NCBI RefSeq assembly: GCF_004769195.1
Contig: NZ_RQET01000012.1
Span: forward strand, 5,138 to 69,137
Length of the DNA stretch: 64,000 bases
From: Leptospira fletcheri
GTDB lineage: Bacteria > Spirochaetota > Leptospiria > Leptospirales > Leptospiraceae
Reading direction: 5' to 3'
The translations under genes and the position numbers were made by a program. The number at the start of each line of letters is the position of its first letter. The first letter of the stretch is position 1. This document shows positions 20,032-30,167 of the stretch, piece by piece. A model generated the notes under the pieces. It ran no database searches. It worked only from the letters and a program-made list of their open reading frames with translations, and had not been told where the DNA came from.

Positions 20032-20124
20032 ATGTTGGGTTCGGAAATTAGTATCATCATCTTACTGGGATTGTTTGTCGGAATTCTTTACGGCCTCTGG
20101 GTAAAGAAACGCGCGGCAAAATGA
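20032..20124 (+). CDS. Possible 30-aa single-helix membrane protein
   Basis: ATG at 20032 (or TTG 20035, which is better spaced from CGGAGG at 20025-20030) opens a 30-codon frame. It encodes a hydrophobic helix IIILLGLFVGILYGLW followed by a basic KKRAAK tail, the layout of small inner-membrane proteins such as CcoQ-like or regulator peptides. Nothing else supports it, and it may be chance, but the ribosome site, one clean helix and positive-inside tail favour a real gene. Confidence 0.4.
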   Translation: MLGSEISIIILLGLFVGILYGLWVKKRAAK

Positions 20125-20177
20125 AGAAGTTGTCGGATCGGGTTCGGTCCGAGGATTAAAACGCGTGTGCCCGTCCG

Positions 20178-20921
20178 GTGTCCGGACCCGATGGGCAAAT
20201 GATCGATAAGATTCTTTATAAATCTCTAAATTACTTTTTCCCAATTCTTTGCGGAATGTGCGGCAAGGAGGATTTTCGTTCCGTTCGGAGCGGCCTATGT
20301 AGAATTTGCGCCAAGGAAACGCCTAGAATCTGGAAAAAAAAGGGGTGTCCGATCTGCTCCGGAAAAACGACGGAAGATGTTTGCGATTATTGCACATCGA
20401 GGAACGTCTTCTTTACGGAAGCACGATATCTTCGGGAAAGAACGGACCTCCTGGCCGAAGTCTTAAATAAGATCAAAAGTAGACACGAATATCCTCTTTC
20501 CCTGTTTCTATCCATCGGAGCTAAGACAGCGTTGAGAAGCTGGGGAAATCGAGGGATCGATGCCTGCTTTCTTCTTCCGAATTCCTCTTCGGGACGGTTC
20601 GGCTCGTTTCCCTTGCGGCCTTTTTCTCCGATGCGAGAGTTGCTTTCTCGAGCGGAAAAAACCCTCGGACTTCCTCGGATAGATCCTTTGCTCAAGAGGA
20701 GCAACTCTAGACAGGCGGGAAAGAGCTATGCGGATCGATTTTTCCATGCAAGATCTGCTTGGGAAATTCGCCCTTCTTGGCAAGGATGTTGTCCTTCTAA
20801 GGTGCTCTTACTGGACGACGTTTTTACGACCGGAGCAAGTGTAAATGAAGCTAGCAGGATCCTGCTGGAAAACGGAACGGAAGAGGTATATATTTTAACG
20901 TACCTCAGGACGATGGAATGA
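20178..20921 (+). CDS. ComF family phosphoribosyltransferase-like protein
   Basis: A 247-residue ComF/GntX-type protein. The N-terminus has two Cys-pair zinc sites (CGMCGKE, CRICAKE, then CPICSG and CDYC) and the C-terminus carries the PRPP-binding motif VLLLDDVFTTGAS near residue 214. ComF proteins are linked with DNA uptake or DNA metabolism in other bacteria. Start is GTG 20178; ATG 20199 is also possible. It lies directly upstream of dinB, which appears to have its own promoter. Confidence 0.88.
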   Translation: MSGPDGQMIDKILYKSLNYFFPILCGMCGKEDFRSVRSGLCRICAKETPRIWKKKGCPICSGKTTEDVCDYCTSRNVFFTEARYLRERTDLLAEVLNKIKSRHEYPLSLFLSIGAKTALRSWGNRGIDACFLLPNSSSGRFGSFPLRPFSPMRELLSRAEKTLGLPRIDPLLKRSNSRQAGKSYADRFFHARSAWEIRPSWQGCCPSKVLLLDDVFTTGASVNEASRILLENGTEEVYILTYLRTME

Positions 20922-20923
20922 TC

Positions 20924-20951
20924 TTGACTTAACTATTTATCCGTTTAGTAT
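20924..20951 (+). promoter_or_regulatory. Promoter of dinB
   Basis: TTGACT (20924-20929), 16-base spacer, TAGTAT (20946-20951). Only three bases separate the -10 box from the ATG of dinB, which suggests a leaderless mRNA or use of the GTG at 20964. No obvious LexA-type palindrome is seen nearby. Confidence 0.45.
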
Positions 20952-20954
20952 TGG

Positions 20955-22058
20955 ATGCTCCAAGTGGTTCGGAAAATTTTGCACATCGATATGGACGCCT
21001 TTTACGCGTCGGTAGAGCAACGGGATTTTCCGCAATACCGAGGCAAACCGCTAGTGGTAGGAGGTCCTCCGAACTCGAGAGGAGTCGTATGTGCTGCGAG
21101 TTACGAGGCTCGAAAATTCGGAGTGCGATCCGCGATGCCTTGTTCCCAGGCGTCTAGACTTTGTCCGGAAGCGATTTTCGTGACTCCGAGGTTTTCGGCT
21201 TATCGCGAAATCTCGAACGTAATTCGGAATATTTTTTTGGAATATACCGACTACGTGGAAATGCTTTCTTTGGACGAGGCGTTTCTGGACGTAACGGAAA
21301 ACAAGTTGGGAATCCCCTATGCGACCGAAGTCGCCAAGTCGATTCGAGCCAGGATCCGTCAAGAGACGGAACTGACCGCTTCCGCGGGAGTAGGCATAAA
21401 TAAATTCACCGCAAAGGTGGCGACCGATCTTAAAAAACCCGACGGATTGACCGTAATCCGACCTGAAGACACGGAGACTTTCATCGCTTCCCTAGATGTG
21501 GGCCTTTTCCCCGGGATCGGCAAGGTTACATTAAAAAAAATGCATGCTCTGGGAATTTATACGGGAGCGGATTTAAAGAATCGAAGTGCAGAATTTCTCG
21601 TCCGAAATTTCGGAAAGGCAGGGCGATGGTATTATTCGATTTCCAGAGGCATCGATCCTCGTCCCGTAATACCCCATAGGATCCGTAAATCTTTGGGAGC
21701 GGAATCCACGTTCGAATCGGACTTGAGTCGTGAGGAAGATCTATTATCCGAATTGCGGGAGATCGCCGAAGAATTAGAAAAACGTTTATCAGCCAAATCC
21801 TTTCCGGCTAGAACATTAACGTTAAAGATTAAATTCTCGGATTTCACGCTCAAGACAAGAAGCAGGACTCTACCGATTCCTCCTTCCCGCTCCAAGGAAT
21901 TTTTCGATCTAGGAAAGGAGCTATTGGAGGAGTTTTTGATCGGAGACGGAGCGGTAGTTTCTCCGATCCGATTATTGGGCCTGAGCCTGTCCCACCCCGA
22001 ATCGGAGTCGCAAAACGAAGACGAGTTTGCCGGTTCCTTATTTCCGGAAACGGACTAG
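20955..22058 (+). CDS. dinB: DNA polymerase IV (Y-family translesion polymerase)
   Basis: Y-family polymerase. Metal-binding residues are present: [13 protein letters not shown] (Asp12) and SLDEAFLDV near residue 104; the fingers have [16 protein letters not shown], and the helix-hairpin-helix region has FPGIGKVT. The C-terminal little-finger domain is complete, giving a normal 367-residue length. It copies past damaged bases, usually with an SOS link. It converges on recQ, with the two genes overlapping by 4 bases at their 3' ends. Confidence 0.95.
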   Translation: MLQVVRKILHIDMDAFYASVEQRDFPQYRGKPLVVGGPPNSRGVVCAASYEARKFGVRSAMPCSQASRLCPEAIFVTPRFSAYREISNVIRNIFLEYTDYVEMLSLDEAFLDVTENKLGIPYATEVAKSIRARIRQETELTASAGVGINKFTAKVATDLKKPDGLTVIRPEDTETFIASLDVGLFPGIGKVTLKKMHALGIYTGADLKNRSAEFLVRNFGKAGRWYYSISRGIDPRPVIPHRIRKSLGAESTFESDLSREEDLLSELREIAEELEKRLSAKSFPARTLTLKIKFSDFTLKTRSRTLPIPPSRSKEFFDLGKELLEEFLIGDGAVVSPIRLLGLSLSHPESESQNEDEFAGSLFPETD

Positions 22059-23932
22059 TCCCCAAATTTTTCCAAAATTTCCAGAATATCCTTACCGTAC
22101 TGCTTCACTTTCGCTTCCCCCATTCCTTTAATCAGCATAAGGTCTTCGAGGTTAGCCGGTTTTTGCGTAGCGATTCGGACGATTACAGGATTTTGCAAAA
22201 CCATGAATTTCTTCCATTTTTTTCGGCGAGCCGTTCGATCGCGGAAGTTTTTCAGTTCTTGAACGATCAGCCTGTCTCCGGTCGGCGGCTTCTTTCTGGG
22301 TTTGTCGGAAAAGCCTTCCGTTTTTCGGAGAGTCTGTCGGGGTTTTCCGTGAATCGCTAGGGAAAGTTTAGGATATTTCTCCCCTTTCACTAGAATTCTT
22401 TTGGCGGATAACCAATCCTCCAAAAGTTTGAAAATGGATTCTTCTGCGACATGCCCTAGGCTTCCGTAAAATTTCGATCTATCCAAACGCCTACGTAGCA
22501 CATCTTTGGATTTGGAGCCTCTTAATGCGCCCGCGATGATTTTTTTTCCGAATTTTCCAGGGTATTCGTTTAACAAACCTTCGACCGCGAGCATTTCATT
22601 CTGATCGAAGGCGTGAGACTCCCGAGCCTTTCTCTTTTCGAATTTCGCCTTTTCCCTTTCCAGAAAATTCGTCCTTCCGGTATCATCTCCGTCTAGACAG
22701 GAATCGCAGACTCCACAAGGATCGATCTCTTCTCCGAAATAGCCGCAGAGAATCTGTTGTCTGCATCGGGCGGAGGACACATATTCTTTAACGTGAGAAA
22801 GAAGGGTTTCTCCTCCTTTGTAATTCGCCTCTTTGGAAAGCAGAAAATTCTGCACGCTCATGTCTCCAGAATGGAAGAAGAGAACGCAATCCGATTCTTT
22901 TCCGTCCCTTCCCGCTCGTCCTGCTTCCTGGTAATAACTCTCGAGAGAGGACGGAACTTGATAATGCAGAACTAGGCGAACGTTCGGACTGTCGAGTCCC
23001 ATTCCAAACGCGTTTGTCGCGACGAGGACGTTCGTTTTCCCCGAGGCATATCCGTTCTGGGTCTTTTCGCGGCTACTGTCGGTCCTGCCTGCATGATATT
23101 TGCCGACCTTGTAACCGGATTTTTTGAGAAGTTCGTAGATTTCGTCGACTTTGGATCTGGTCGCGCAATAGATGATCGCCTTTTCCGAATTTGTTTTTGA
23201 AAAATTCGTATTTTCTAAAATATGAATTAATTCTTTTTCTTTTTCCCGATCCGATTCCGGGTAATGGATGCGGAATCTTAGATTCGGTCTGGCATAGGTC
23301 CCCTGGACTTGGACAGGTCGTTCCAGTCCTAGACTATCACAAATATCCTTCTTTACCCTGTCCGTAGCCGTCGCGGTCAGGGCGATCCACGGAATTCGAT
23401 CTTTGTAGGTCGATCTAAGAACGTGTAATTTTCTGTATTCGGGCCGGAAGTCGTGGCCCCACTGAGAAACGCAATGGGCTTCGTCGACTGCTACTAATTC
23501 TAACGGAAGTTTTGGCAGGAGTTCCAAAAATGATCTGGATGTGGCCCTCTCGGGGGACACATACAAAATTCGAATCTTTCCGGTAGCGGCTCCGGAAAGT
23601 ATACGGACTTGCTCCAGATCGTCCTGGGTGGAATTACAGTAAGCTGCTTCCAGGCCTCTCCCTTTTAGGGCATCGACTTGATCCTTCATTAGCGCGATCA
23701 GAGGGGAAATTACCAAGGTCAGTCCCTGTGTTTGCGTAAAGGAAGGAAGCTGGTAAATCAAAGATTTTCCCGCTCCCGTAGGCAGAACCGCTAGCACGTC
23801 GTTCCCGTTCAGATTGGATTCGATCGCTTCCCATTGCCCCGGTCGAAACTCCGAAAATCCGAATGAAGAACTTAGGACTTTTTTCCACCGCTCCCGAATC
23901 GGAGAAGAAACCGTTATTTTAGAATCGGACAT
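22055..23932 (-). CDS. recQ: ATP-dependent DNA helicase RecQ
   Basis: A 625-residue superfamily 2 helicase: Walker A LPTGAGKS near residue 50, DEAH-type [18 protein letters not shown] with the RecQ aromatic loop, motif [24 protein letters not shown], the four-Cys zinc site ([12 protein letters not shown]...CGVCDSC), a winged-helix RQC region, and a C-terminal HRDC domain (residues about 550-620). It unwinds DNA in recombination and fork repair. mnmC lies only 5 bases upstream on the same strand. Confidence 0.95.
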   Translation of the reverse strand: MSDSKITVSSPIRERWKKVLSSSFGFSEFRPGQWEAIESNLNGNDVLAVLPTGAGKSLIYQLPSFTQTQGLTLVISPLIALMKDQVDALKGRGLEAAYCNSTQDDLEQVRILSGAATGKIRILYVSPERATSRSFLELLPKLPLELVAVDEAHCVSQWGHDFRPEYRKLHVLRSTYKDRIPWIALTATATDRVKKDICDSLGLERPVQVQGTYARPNLRFRIHYPESDREKEKELIHILENTNFSKTNSEKAIIYCATRSKVDEIYELLKKSGYKVGKYHAGRTDSSREKTQNGYASGKTNVLVATNAFGMGLDSPNVRLVLHYQVPSSLESYYQEAGRAGRDGKESDCVLFFHSGDMSVQNFLLSKEANYKGGETLLSHVKEYVSSARCRQQILCGYFGEEIDPCGVCDSCLDGDDTGRTNFLEREKAKFEKRKARESHAFDQNEMLAVEGLLNEYPGKFGKKIIAGALRGSKSKDVLRRRLDRSKFYGSLGHVAEESIFKLLEDWLSAKRILVKGEKYPKLSLAIHGKPRQTLRKTEGFSDKPRKKPPTGDRLIVQELKNFRDRTARRKKWKKFMVLQNPVIVRIATQKPANLEDLMLIKGMGEAKVKQYGKDILEILEKFGD

Positions 23933-23937
23933 GGTTT

Positions 23938-25905
23938 TTACGCTTTCTCCTTTCCGACGTCCTTTTTACGGATCTCCCTATATAAGAATCTGGAAGGATG
24001 CAACGCCGAGTACAAGCTATTTTCTATAGGTAGAGGCTCGCCTAAAACGATCGAGGCCAAGGTTTCCCCTCCGATTAAGGAGGAAAGTACTCCCCTCGAC
24101 CCGAGACCTCCGAATACGAATAACCCTCGTAACGGTTCGACAGGAAGAACCGTTTTATTTTTGTTTTTCGGCAGAGCCGAACCGGTATACGATCTTCTGA
24201 ATTCCTTCGGTTCCAGAATTTCGCCTAGCACGGGAAATCTATCCTTGGTCTGGGAGCGGAAACCGACGAATTGGCGTTTGATTTCGTATTTTCCCGCTTT
24301 CCAGCCGCCTTCCGTAAAAAGTTTTTCCGCATAATCCAAGAGTTTGTCCCTGTCCTTTTCTCTCGGTTCCGGATCCGCATCGAATTCGTCGAAAGTGGAT
24401 CCCAAGACCCGGACTCCTTTTTTGGAAGGCGTAAGATAATGTTCTCCTATCAAAATAGGATCCGAGCCGTCCGGCATTCCGGAGGATAATTCCAGGAGCT
24501 GTCCGCGGACTTTGGACAAAAGAAAAAGAGATTCTCCCAAAAGATTTTCTAACAAGGGTTGTATACCTGAGGAATTCGCCAAAATCACGCAATCAACATC
24601 CTCGGTTTCTCCGTCTTCGCGGAAAACCCTCCAAGAATTTCCCGAACGTTCCAGGCGAGAAACCTTGGCATTTACCCGAAACACATTCGGATGTTCTAAT
24701 AGACTGGAGACAAATTCGGGAGTTTCCGTCCAAAAACCCTTAGGATAAAAAACTCCTCTCGTTTCTTTTCTAAGATCCGGAGTTTTTGCATTCGTATTTT
24801 CCTCCGGCTCGACGATTTCTTTCGAGAGATTATGGGACCGGATTCCTTCTATCATCCTGTCCCAGCTCATTTCCATTCCCGGAAATTGCAGGGTTCCCAC
24901 AATCTCATAGGCTTTCTCGGGTAATAAATCCGGATATCTTCGAAGAGAATGGGAAAATCCGCGGAGAGTCCAGAGGCTCGCCGGACTGGGAAACTTGGTC
25001 AAATGAGGATGGGAGATCGCTTTCGGAATGGAGGACGCGCGGGAAGGAGGGGCATCGTCCCATACGGAAACTTGTATGCCTCGTAAAGCAAAAGCTCGGG
25101 CGATTCCCGCTCCGGCAAGTCCGGCTCCGACGATAATCACTTTTTCCGGAGGCTTTCCTCCCGGATAATTCCGATGAAACGGAAATCCTTCGGGCTCTTT
25201 CGGTTCCTTCGAAAAAGTACCCGCCAACATTTCCCTTTTTTTACCATAGCCAGGTATTTTACGAATTTCGAATCCTGCGGATTCCATCGAGTCCTTGACC
25301 GTTCTCGCTACGGTAAAAGTGGCAAAGGTGGAATCCTGAAGCGCCATGGTCGAAAAGTGTTTCGAAATCTCCGGACCCCAGAGTTCCGGATTTTTGGAAG
25401 GAGCAAAACCGTCCAGGAAGAATGCGTCGAACTTACCCGAACTTTCGGGAAGGCATTCTCTGGCGTCTCCGATCCAGAGATCGAGAGCCACACCCTCCGT
25501 TTCGAAAAGAAAATGATTGCAACCTGGAACCAGTGCCGAGTATTGCTTCAGGAAAATTTCGAGATAAGACGTTAGCTCGGGAAAATTCGAGATAGCGGTG
25601 TCGATCTCTTCGGAGGTCAAAGGAAAGAGTTCGTAGCTTACGAACCGAAGTAAGGAGTAAGGATTTTTTCTTTTCGTTTCCTTCCAGAGCTGCCAGGTTG
25701 CAAGAAAGTTCAGACCGGTTCCGAAGCCTATTTCCAAAATACAGAAACTTTTTTTCTCCGAAAAAGGACCTTCCGTCCATCGCTCATAAAGCCTGTTCCC
25801 GGATAAGAAAACGTGCTTGGTTTCCTCCAAACCGTTTTGGGGAGAAAAATAGATATCGTCAAACTCGGTCGAGACCGGTGTTCCGTTATCTTTCCATTCG
25901 ATCAC
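23938..25905 (-). CDS. mnmC: Bifunctional tRNA-modification enzyme MnmC
   Basis: Fused enzyme for the last steps of (c)mnm5s2U34 in tRNA. The N-terminal methyltransferase half (to about residue 230) has [25 protein letters not shown] and [16 protein letters not shown]. The C-terminal FAD-dependent oxidase half begins with [15 protein letters not shown] near residue 264 and ends with [16 protein letters not shown]. Length 655 matches the family. It is followed 5 bases on by recQ, so the two are probably co-transcribed. Confidence 0.95.
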   Translation of the reverse strand: MIEWKDNGTPVSTEFDDIYFSPQNGLEETKHVFLSGNRLYERWTEGPFSEKKSFCILEIGFGTGLNFLATWQLWKETKRKNPYSLLRFVSYELFPLTSEEIDTAISNFPELTSYLEIFLKQYSALVPGCNHFLFETEGVALDLWIGDARECLPESSGKFDAFFLDGFAPSKNPELWGPEISKHFSTMALQDSTFATFTVARTVKDSMESAGFEIRKIPGYGKKREMLAGTFSKEPKEPEGFPFHRNYPGGKPPEKVIIVGAGLAGAGIARAFALRGIQVSVWDDAPPSRASSIPKAISHPHLTKFPSPASLWTLRGFSHSLRRYPDLLPEKAYEIVGTLQFPGMEMSWDRMIEGIRSHNLSKEIVEPEENTNAKTPDLRKETRGVFYPKGFWTETPEFVSSLLEHPNVFRVNAKVSRLERSGNSWRVFREDGETEDVDCVILANSSGIQPLLENLLGESLFLLSKVRGQLLELSSGMPDGSDPILIGEHYLTPSKKGVRVLGSTFDEFDADPEPREKDRDKLLDYAEKLFTEGGWKAGKYEIKRQFVGFRSQTKDRFPVLGEILEPKEFRRSYTGSALPKNKNKTVLPVEPLRGLFVFGGLGSRGVLSSLIGGETLASIVLGEPLPIENSLYSALHPSRFLYREIRKKDVGKEKA

Positions 25906-26051
25906 GCCGGTTTTTCCCCTCTGACACCGGCGACTTTTGTCGCCTTATGGACAAAGATCTTCCGGCTTCCGTTCAAACCAAGCCGATTTCTAGGGGCTTG
26001 ACTTTCAGATCGAATTCGGAAAATCGTATTTTAGAAGGAGGTCCTGATTCG

Positions 26052-27080
26052 ATGAGCAAACAACCGAAACCGTATGCAATTTCCGTAGCTCCGATGATGG
26101 ACTGGACGGATCGTCATTTTAGATATTTCCTGCGGTTGATTACGAAGAGGACTCTTCTCTACACCGAAATGGTTACGACCGGCGCCATCTTAAGAGGAGA
26201 CAAGCATCGTCATCTTTCCTTCCATCCGACCGAAACCCCGGTCGTTCTACAACTAGGAGGGGATCATCCGGAGCACTTGGCCGAATGCGCGCGGATCGGG
26301 GGAGAATACGGTTACTCCGAAATCAATCTGAATGTAGGATGTCCTAGCGATAAGGTCCAGGAAGGAAATTTCGGAGCCTGCCTGATGGGGACTCCGGAAA
26401 GAGTCGCGGAATGTGTAGCCGCGATGGATTCTGCGACTCGAATTCCGATCACTGTCAAATGCAGGATCGGTATTCCGGGGAAAGATCGTTTAGAGGATTT
26501 GTCTGATTTCGTCCGTACCGTTTCCGAAGCGGGGGCGAAGAGAATTACCGTTCATGCGAGAATCGCCATATTGGAAGGATTGAGTCCGGCGCAGAATCGA
26601 ACCGTTCCCCCTTTGCGATACGAGGACGTGTACGAAATAAAAAGATCTTATCCTGATTTGTTAATCGAACTAAACGGAGGAATCAAGACCTTGGATTCTG
26701 CCTCGGACCATTTGTCCGGAATCGACGGGGTCATGATCGGTAGAGCGGCGTACGAAAACCCCTTCCTATTCGCGAATGCGGATCGGATCTTTTTCGGAGA
26801 AACGGATTCCCCTAAAACGAGGAGAGAGGTATTCGACGCTATGACCGAGTACGTTGCTAAACGAACGGAAGAAGGAGAAAAGCCGAGTCGTATTCTGAGG
26901 CATCTTCTCGGCGCTTTTCACGAAGTGCGGGGCGCCAGGCTTTACCGGCGCTTACTTACGGAAAAGATGCATCGTAATCCGGAGCCTCGACTCTTACAAG
27001 AGGCTCTCGGTTTTATTCCTTCCGAATACTTGGACCAAAGATTTGAAAAGGAAATCCCCCAGGTTGGATCGGTTTTCTAG
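26052..27080 (+). CDS. dusA: tRNA dihydrouridine synthase DusA
   Basis: FMN enzyme that reduces uridine in the tRNA D-loop. Motifs are [12 protein letters not shown] at the N-terminus, [14 protein letters not shown] with the catalytic Cys, TVKCRIG, and [16 protein letters not shown], a DusA-subfamily block (usually HARKA). Later come ELNGGI and [14 protein letters not shown] 26052 with AGAAGGAGG 10 bases upstream is clearly the start, although the frame is open much further 5', antisense to mnmC. Confidence 0.93.
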   Translation: MSKQPKPYAISVAPMMDWTDRHFRYFLRLITKRTLLYTEMVTTGAILRGDKHRHLSFHPTETPVVLQLGGDHPEHLAECARIGGEYGYSEINLNVGCPSDKVQEGNFGACLMGTPERVAECVAAMDSATRIPITVKCRIGIPGKDRLEDLSDFVRTVSEAGAKRITVHARIAILEGLSPAQNRTVPPLRYEDVYEIKRSYPDLLIELNGGIKTLDSASDHLSGIDGVMIGRAAYENPFLFANADRIFFGETDSPKTRREVFDAMTEYVAKRTEEGEKPSRILRHLLGAFHEVRGARLYRRLLTEKMHRNPEPRLLQEALGFIPSEYLDQRFEKEIPQVGSVF

Positions 27081-27122
27081 AACCGGATCTAGAGAGGAAA
27101 AAGCCTTGCAATCGGTCGTATA

Positions 27123-29051
27123 TTGATTAGCCTTCGCAGCCGAATTGCCATGTTAAAAGTGATCGGGGTCTATCTCCTTTTCGTCTTCTCCCTTTACGCG
27201 GAGGCTTCCGTTGCAAAACGCACGCTCTCCGAAGGGTGGACTTTCGAGTCGGCGGAGACGGGTGCCGTTCTTCCGGTTCGAGTCGGAGAGAACCTAGTAT
27301 CCCAAGGATACGCAACTCCGATCCAAGGGACATATAAGATAGAAATCGAATACCCCGAAGTCGTTCCAGGCTATACGCAAGGAGTATACTTAGACCGAAT
27401 CCAATCCGTAGACCAAGTATACTGGAACGGAGTATGGATCGGAGAGACCGGGAGCCTGGATCCGTACCGACCGGACTGGTTTCGCCCTCGGTTGTACCCG
27501 ATTCCGACGGACCTGATCCGAGCGGGCAAAAACAGTTTGGAAGTCCGAATCGCTTGCCGGGAGACTAGACTGCTTTGCGGAATGTTTCGCAGCGTTCCTA
27601 AGATCGGAGATTACGATTCCATCAAGGAAGATCTGATCTATGAGGATCTGTTTCAGGTCGTAATCGCAGTTCTATTTTTAGGCATCTTCGTCCAGCAAGC
27701 GATCGCTTACCTGCTGAATCGATATTCGGACGCTAGCTTGTTCCTAGCTCTATCCGCGATCATCTTCGTAGGGTGGCGGGGGGCCTTGCTGAACAAGGTC
27801 CATTACATGGGATTTTCCTTCGAATTGGTGGAAAGGGTATTTTATGTCTGCCAAACCCTCTTTCCCTCGTTTCTTTTCCTATTCGTATATTCCATGTTCG
27901 AGAGAAAACTCGGAATCCCCGCCAAACTGATATTAGGCGGCGATTTTCTGTTAAGCGTGTTGCAAATGTTAGGATTCGATCCGGATACTCGGATTTTGCT
28001 GGTTTACGGATGGGAGGCTCTTCTCGGGCTTAAGATTCCGGTCCTGATCGGAGTTCTCGCGTCCCAGTTCCGAAAAAGCGCCGAGGCCACCTTGGTTCTG
28101 TTAGGTGCATTGTTCGCTGCCGTTCTAGGCCTGACGGACATAGCGATCGATCTATTGACCGGAAAGAACGAATTCTTTTCCCAATACGGTCTTTTGGTCT
28201 TTTTGTTCTCCGGAATTATGGGGATTTCGGTTCAAAACGCGAGAGCAAGATCCGATCTAAAAAGACTCAACGATTCTCTGGAAACTCTCGTTCAAAGCAG
28301 AACCCAGGAACTCGAAAGGCAGTATAAGATTCTGAACGAGGAATTTCTGGTTGCGGGAGGTTTACAGTCCAGATTGATTCCCGGATTGGACGGTCAGATC
28401 GGAGGACTGAGCGTGAATTCGGTCTATGTTCCTATGGAAAAGATCGGAGGGGACTATTTCGACTTCCATGATTACGGGGACGGTCAGGTGCAATTTTTGT
28501 TATGCGACGTGGCGGGACACGGGATTTCGGCCGCCCTGATCGCGTCCATGTTGAAGATCAGTTTTTTAGAATTGGCACCGAAACACCCGGAGCCTGCGGA
28601 ACTTCTGGCTTCTCTGAATTCCCGCATGGTGCCGGTCGTCGAAAAGAATTTCATCACGGCGGTAGCGGCTCTTTTCGATACGAAGACCGGACAAATCAGC
28701 TATTCCTTGGCGGGACATCCCGCTCCGATATTGATGCGCGATCCTCTTTCCGTTCCGGTCTTTTTAGAGGGAAGAGGACCGATCTTGGGATGGAGGAAGG
28801 AAATTCGCTTAGGAACCTGGAGACAGGAATTGCGGAAAGGGGACAGATTCTTCTTTTACACGGATGGCATCACCGAAGCATTGAACTCCGGGCGGGAAAT
28901 GTTCGGAGAGGGCAGACTTCTGGATCTTCTTCGGGACTCTTTCGATCGTAGCCCACGGAATCTGAATGAAATGATCTTATCCTCTCTCCGCGAGTTTGCC
29001 GGGATTCGGTTGCCTGACGACGTGACCTATTTTGCGGTAGACGTTATTTAG
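27123..29051 (+). CDS. Membrane sensor with RsbU/SpoIIE-type PP2C phosphatase domain
   Basis: An N-terminal signal segment is followed by a beta-rich periplasmic domain to about residue 180 (7TMR-DISM extracellular-like), about seven membrane helices (180-375), a short coiled coil (SLETLVQSRTQELERQ) and a SpoIIE/RsbU phosphatase domain. The catalytic domain has GGDYFDF, CDVAGHGISAALIASM, SLAGHPAPIL and FFYTDGITEA, the expected metal-binding Asp and Gly motifs. Such proteins dephosphorylate anti-anti-sigma factors in partner-switching. No partner kinase or STAS gene is adjacent. TTG 27123 or ATG 27150 may start it. Confidence 0.88.
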   Translation: MISLRSRIAMLKVIGVYLLFVFSLYAEASVAKRTLSEGWTFESAETGAVLPVRVGENLVSQGYATPIQGTYKIEIEYPEVVPGYTQGVYLDRIQSVDQVYWNGVWIGETGSLDPYRPDWFRPRLYPIPTDLIRAGKNSLEVRIACRETRLLCGMFRSVPKIGDYDSIKEDLIYEDLFQVVIAVLFLGIFVQQAIAYLLNRYSDASLFLALSAIIFVGWRGALLNKVHYMGFSFELVERVFYVCQTLFPSFLFLFVYSMFERKLGIPAKLILGGDFLLSVLQMLGFDPDTRILLVYGWEALLGLKIPVLIGVLASQFRKSAEATLVLLGALFAAVLGLTDIAIDLLTGKNEFFSQYGLLVFLFSGIMGISVQNARARSDLKRLNDSLETLVQSRTQELERQYKILNEEFLVAGGLQSRLIPGLDGQIGGLSVNSVYVPMEKIGGDYFDFHDYGDGQVQFLLCDVAGHGISAALIASMLKISFLELAPKHPEPAELLASLNSRMVPVVEKNFITAVAALFDTKTGQISYSLAGHPAPILMRDPLSVPVFLEGRGPILGWRKEIRLGTWRQELRKGDRFFFYTDGITEALNSGREMFGEGRLLDLLRDSFDRSPRNLNEMILSSLREFAGIRLPDDVTYFAVDVI

Positions 29052-29084
29052 ATTCCGTGCCATAAAAACGGGACGGTATCTATT

Positions 29085-30041
29085 ATGCTCGAAACGGTTC
29101 AGGCGATCGATTGCGGATATATCGAAGAGGGTTTGGCCTGCGCGTATTTGGTTCGCGAAGGGGACCGAGCCGCCTTTGTGGAGAACAATACGACGCACGC
29201 AGTGCCCAAACTTTTGGAGGCCTTGGATCGGCAAGGTCTGAAAAGAGAAGCTGTGGACTATATCATCATCACTCACGTTCACCTGGACCACGCGGGAGGA
29301 ACGGGAGAATTGCTGAAGCATTGTCCGAACGCGAAGGTGCTAGCCCATCCGAAGGCGGCCCCTCATCTCATCCAGCCGGATCGGTTGATCAAAAGTTCCA
29401 TCCAAGTATACGGGGAAGAGGCCTTTTATAAGTTGTACGGTAAAATCGTTCCCGTACCGGAAACATCGGTCAGAACCATGAGCGACGGAGAGGAATTGTC
29501 CTGGGGAAGTCGCACTTTAAAATTCATCCATACAAGAGGGCATGCAAATCATCATTTTTGCATATACGATTCTTTGACGGAAGGGATTTTCACCGGAGAT
29601 ACCTTCGGGATAGGTTACGGAATTTTCCGGAACGGAAAGGAGCCTCTGTTATATCCGTCCACGACCCCTACGGATTTCGATCCGGAGGAGGCAATATCTT
29701 CCATAGACAAGATTCTGAATACGAAAGCAAAGAAAGCGTATCTAACGCATTTCGGAGTTTGGCCGGACATGCGGGGAGGCGCCGAACAAATGAAGGAAGG
29801 CTTGGCGGTTATGAATCATATTCTAATTTCTGCCGGAAAAACGGATCTAGAAGGTGAGTCTTTAATCGGATTTTGTGAAACTAGAGTACTTTCCTTTTTG
29901 GAAGACCGAGTGCGCCAATGCGGAATTTCTTACGGAGACAAGGAACGGATGTTTCTTTCCTTTGACGCAAAAATCAACGCCCAAGGAATCGCGTTCAAAG
30001 TAGAAAGAGCCCGAAAAAAAGCGGAATTACCTCCTAGATAG
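29085..30041 (+). CDS. MBL-fold metallohydrolase
   Basis: A 318-residue metallo-beta-lactamase-fold protein with THVHLDHAGG near residue 66, HTRGHANHH near 147, FTGDTFG near 168, and a final His in LTHFG. It belongs to the generic glyoxalase II-like group; no substrate can be assigned. It lies 33 bases downstream of the phosphatase gene on the same strand and is probably co-transcribed. It is the third MBL protein in this window and is not closely similar to the other two. Confidence 0.88.
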   Translation: MLETVQAIDCGYIEEGLACAYLVREGDRAAFVENNTTHAVPKLLEALDRQGLKREAVDYIIITHVHLDHAGGTGELLKHCPNAKVLAHPKAAPHLIQPDRLIKSSIQVYGEEAFYKLYGKIVPVPETSVRTMSDGEELSWGSRTLKFIHTRGHANHHFCIYDSLTEGIFTGDTFGIGYGIFRNGKEPLLYPSTTPTDFDPEEAISSIDKILNTKAKKAYLTHFGVWPDMRGGAEQMKEGLAVMNHILISAGKTDLEGESLIGFCETRVLSFLEDRVRQCGISYGDKERMFLSFDAKINAQGIAFKVERARKKAELPPR

Positions 30042-30167
30042 AGATCTATTTCTGCGATCCGGTACAAATTCCGAAAATCATGTTTTTTCCGTTTTCAAGA
30101 TTCCCGTTGGATTTTAAAAAAGGAAATTTTAATTTGCCTTCTCCGATTTTCGGCATGGACTAGGTCC

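Noticed and set aside
25698..26051. Long 5' extension of the DusA frame
   Set aside because: It runs antisense through mnmC; a strong ribosome site and the family match place the start at 26052.
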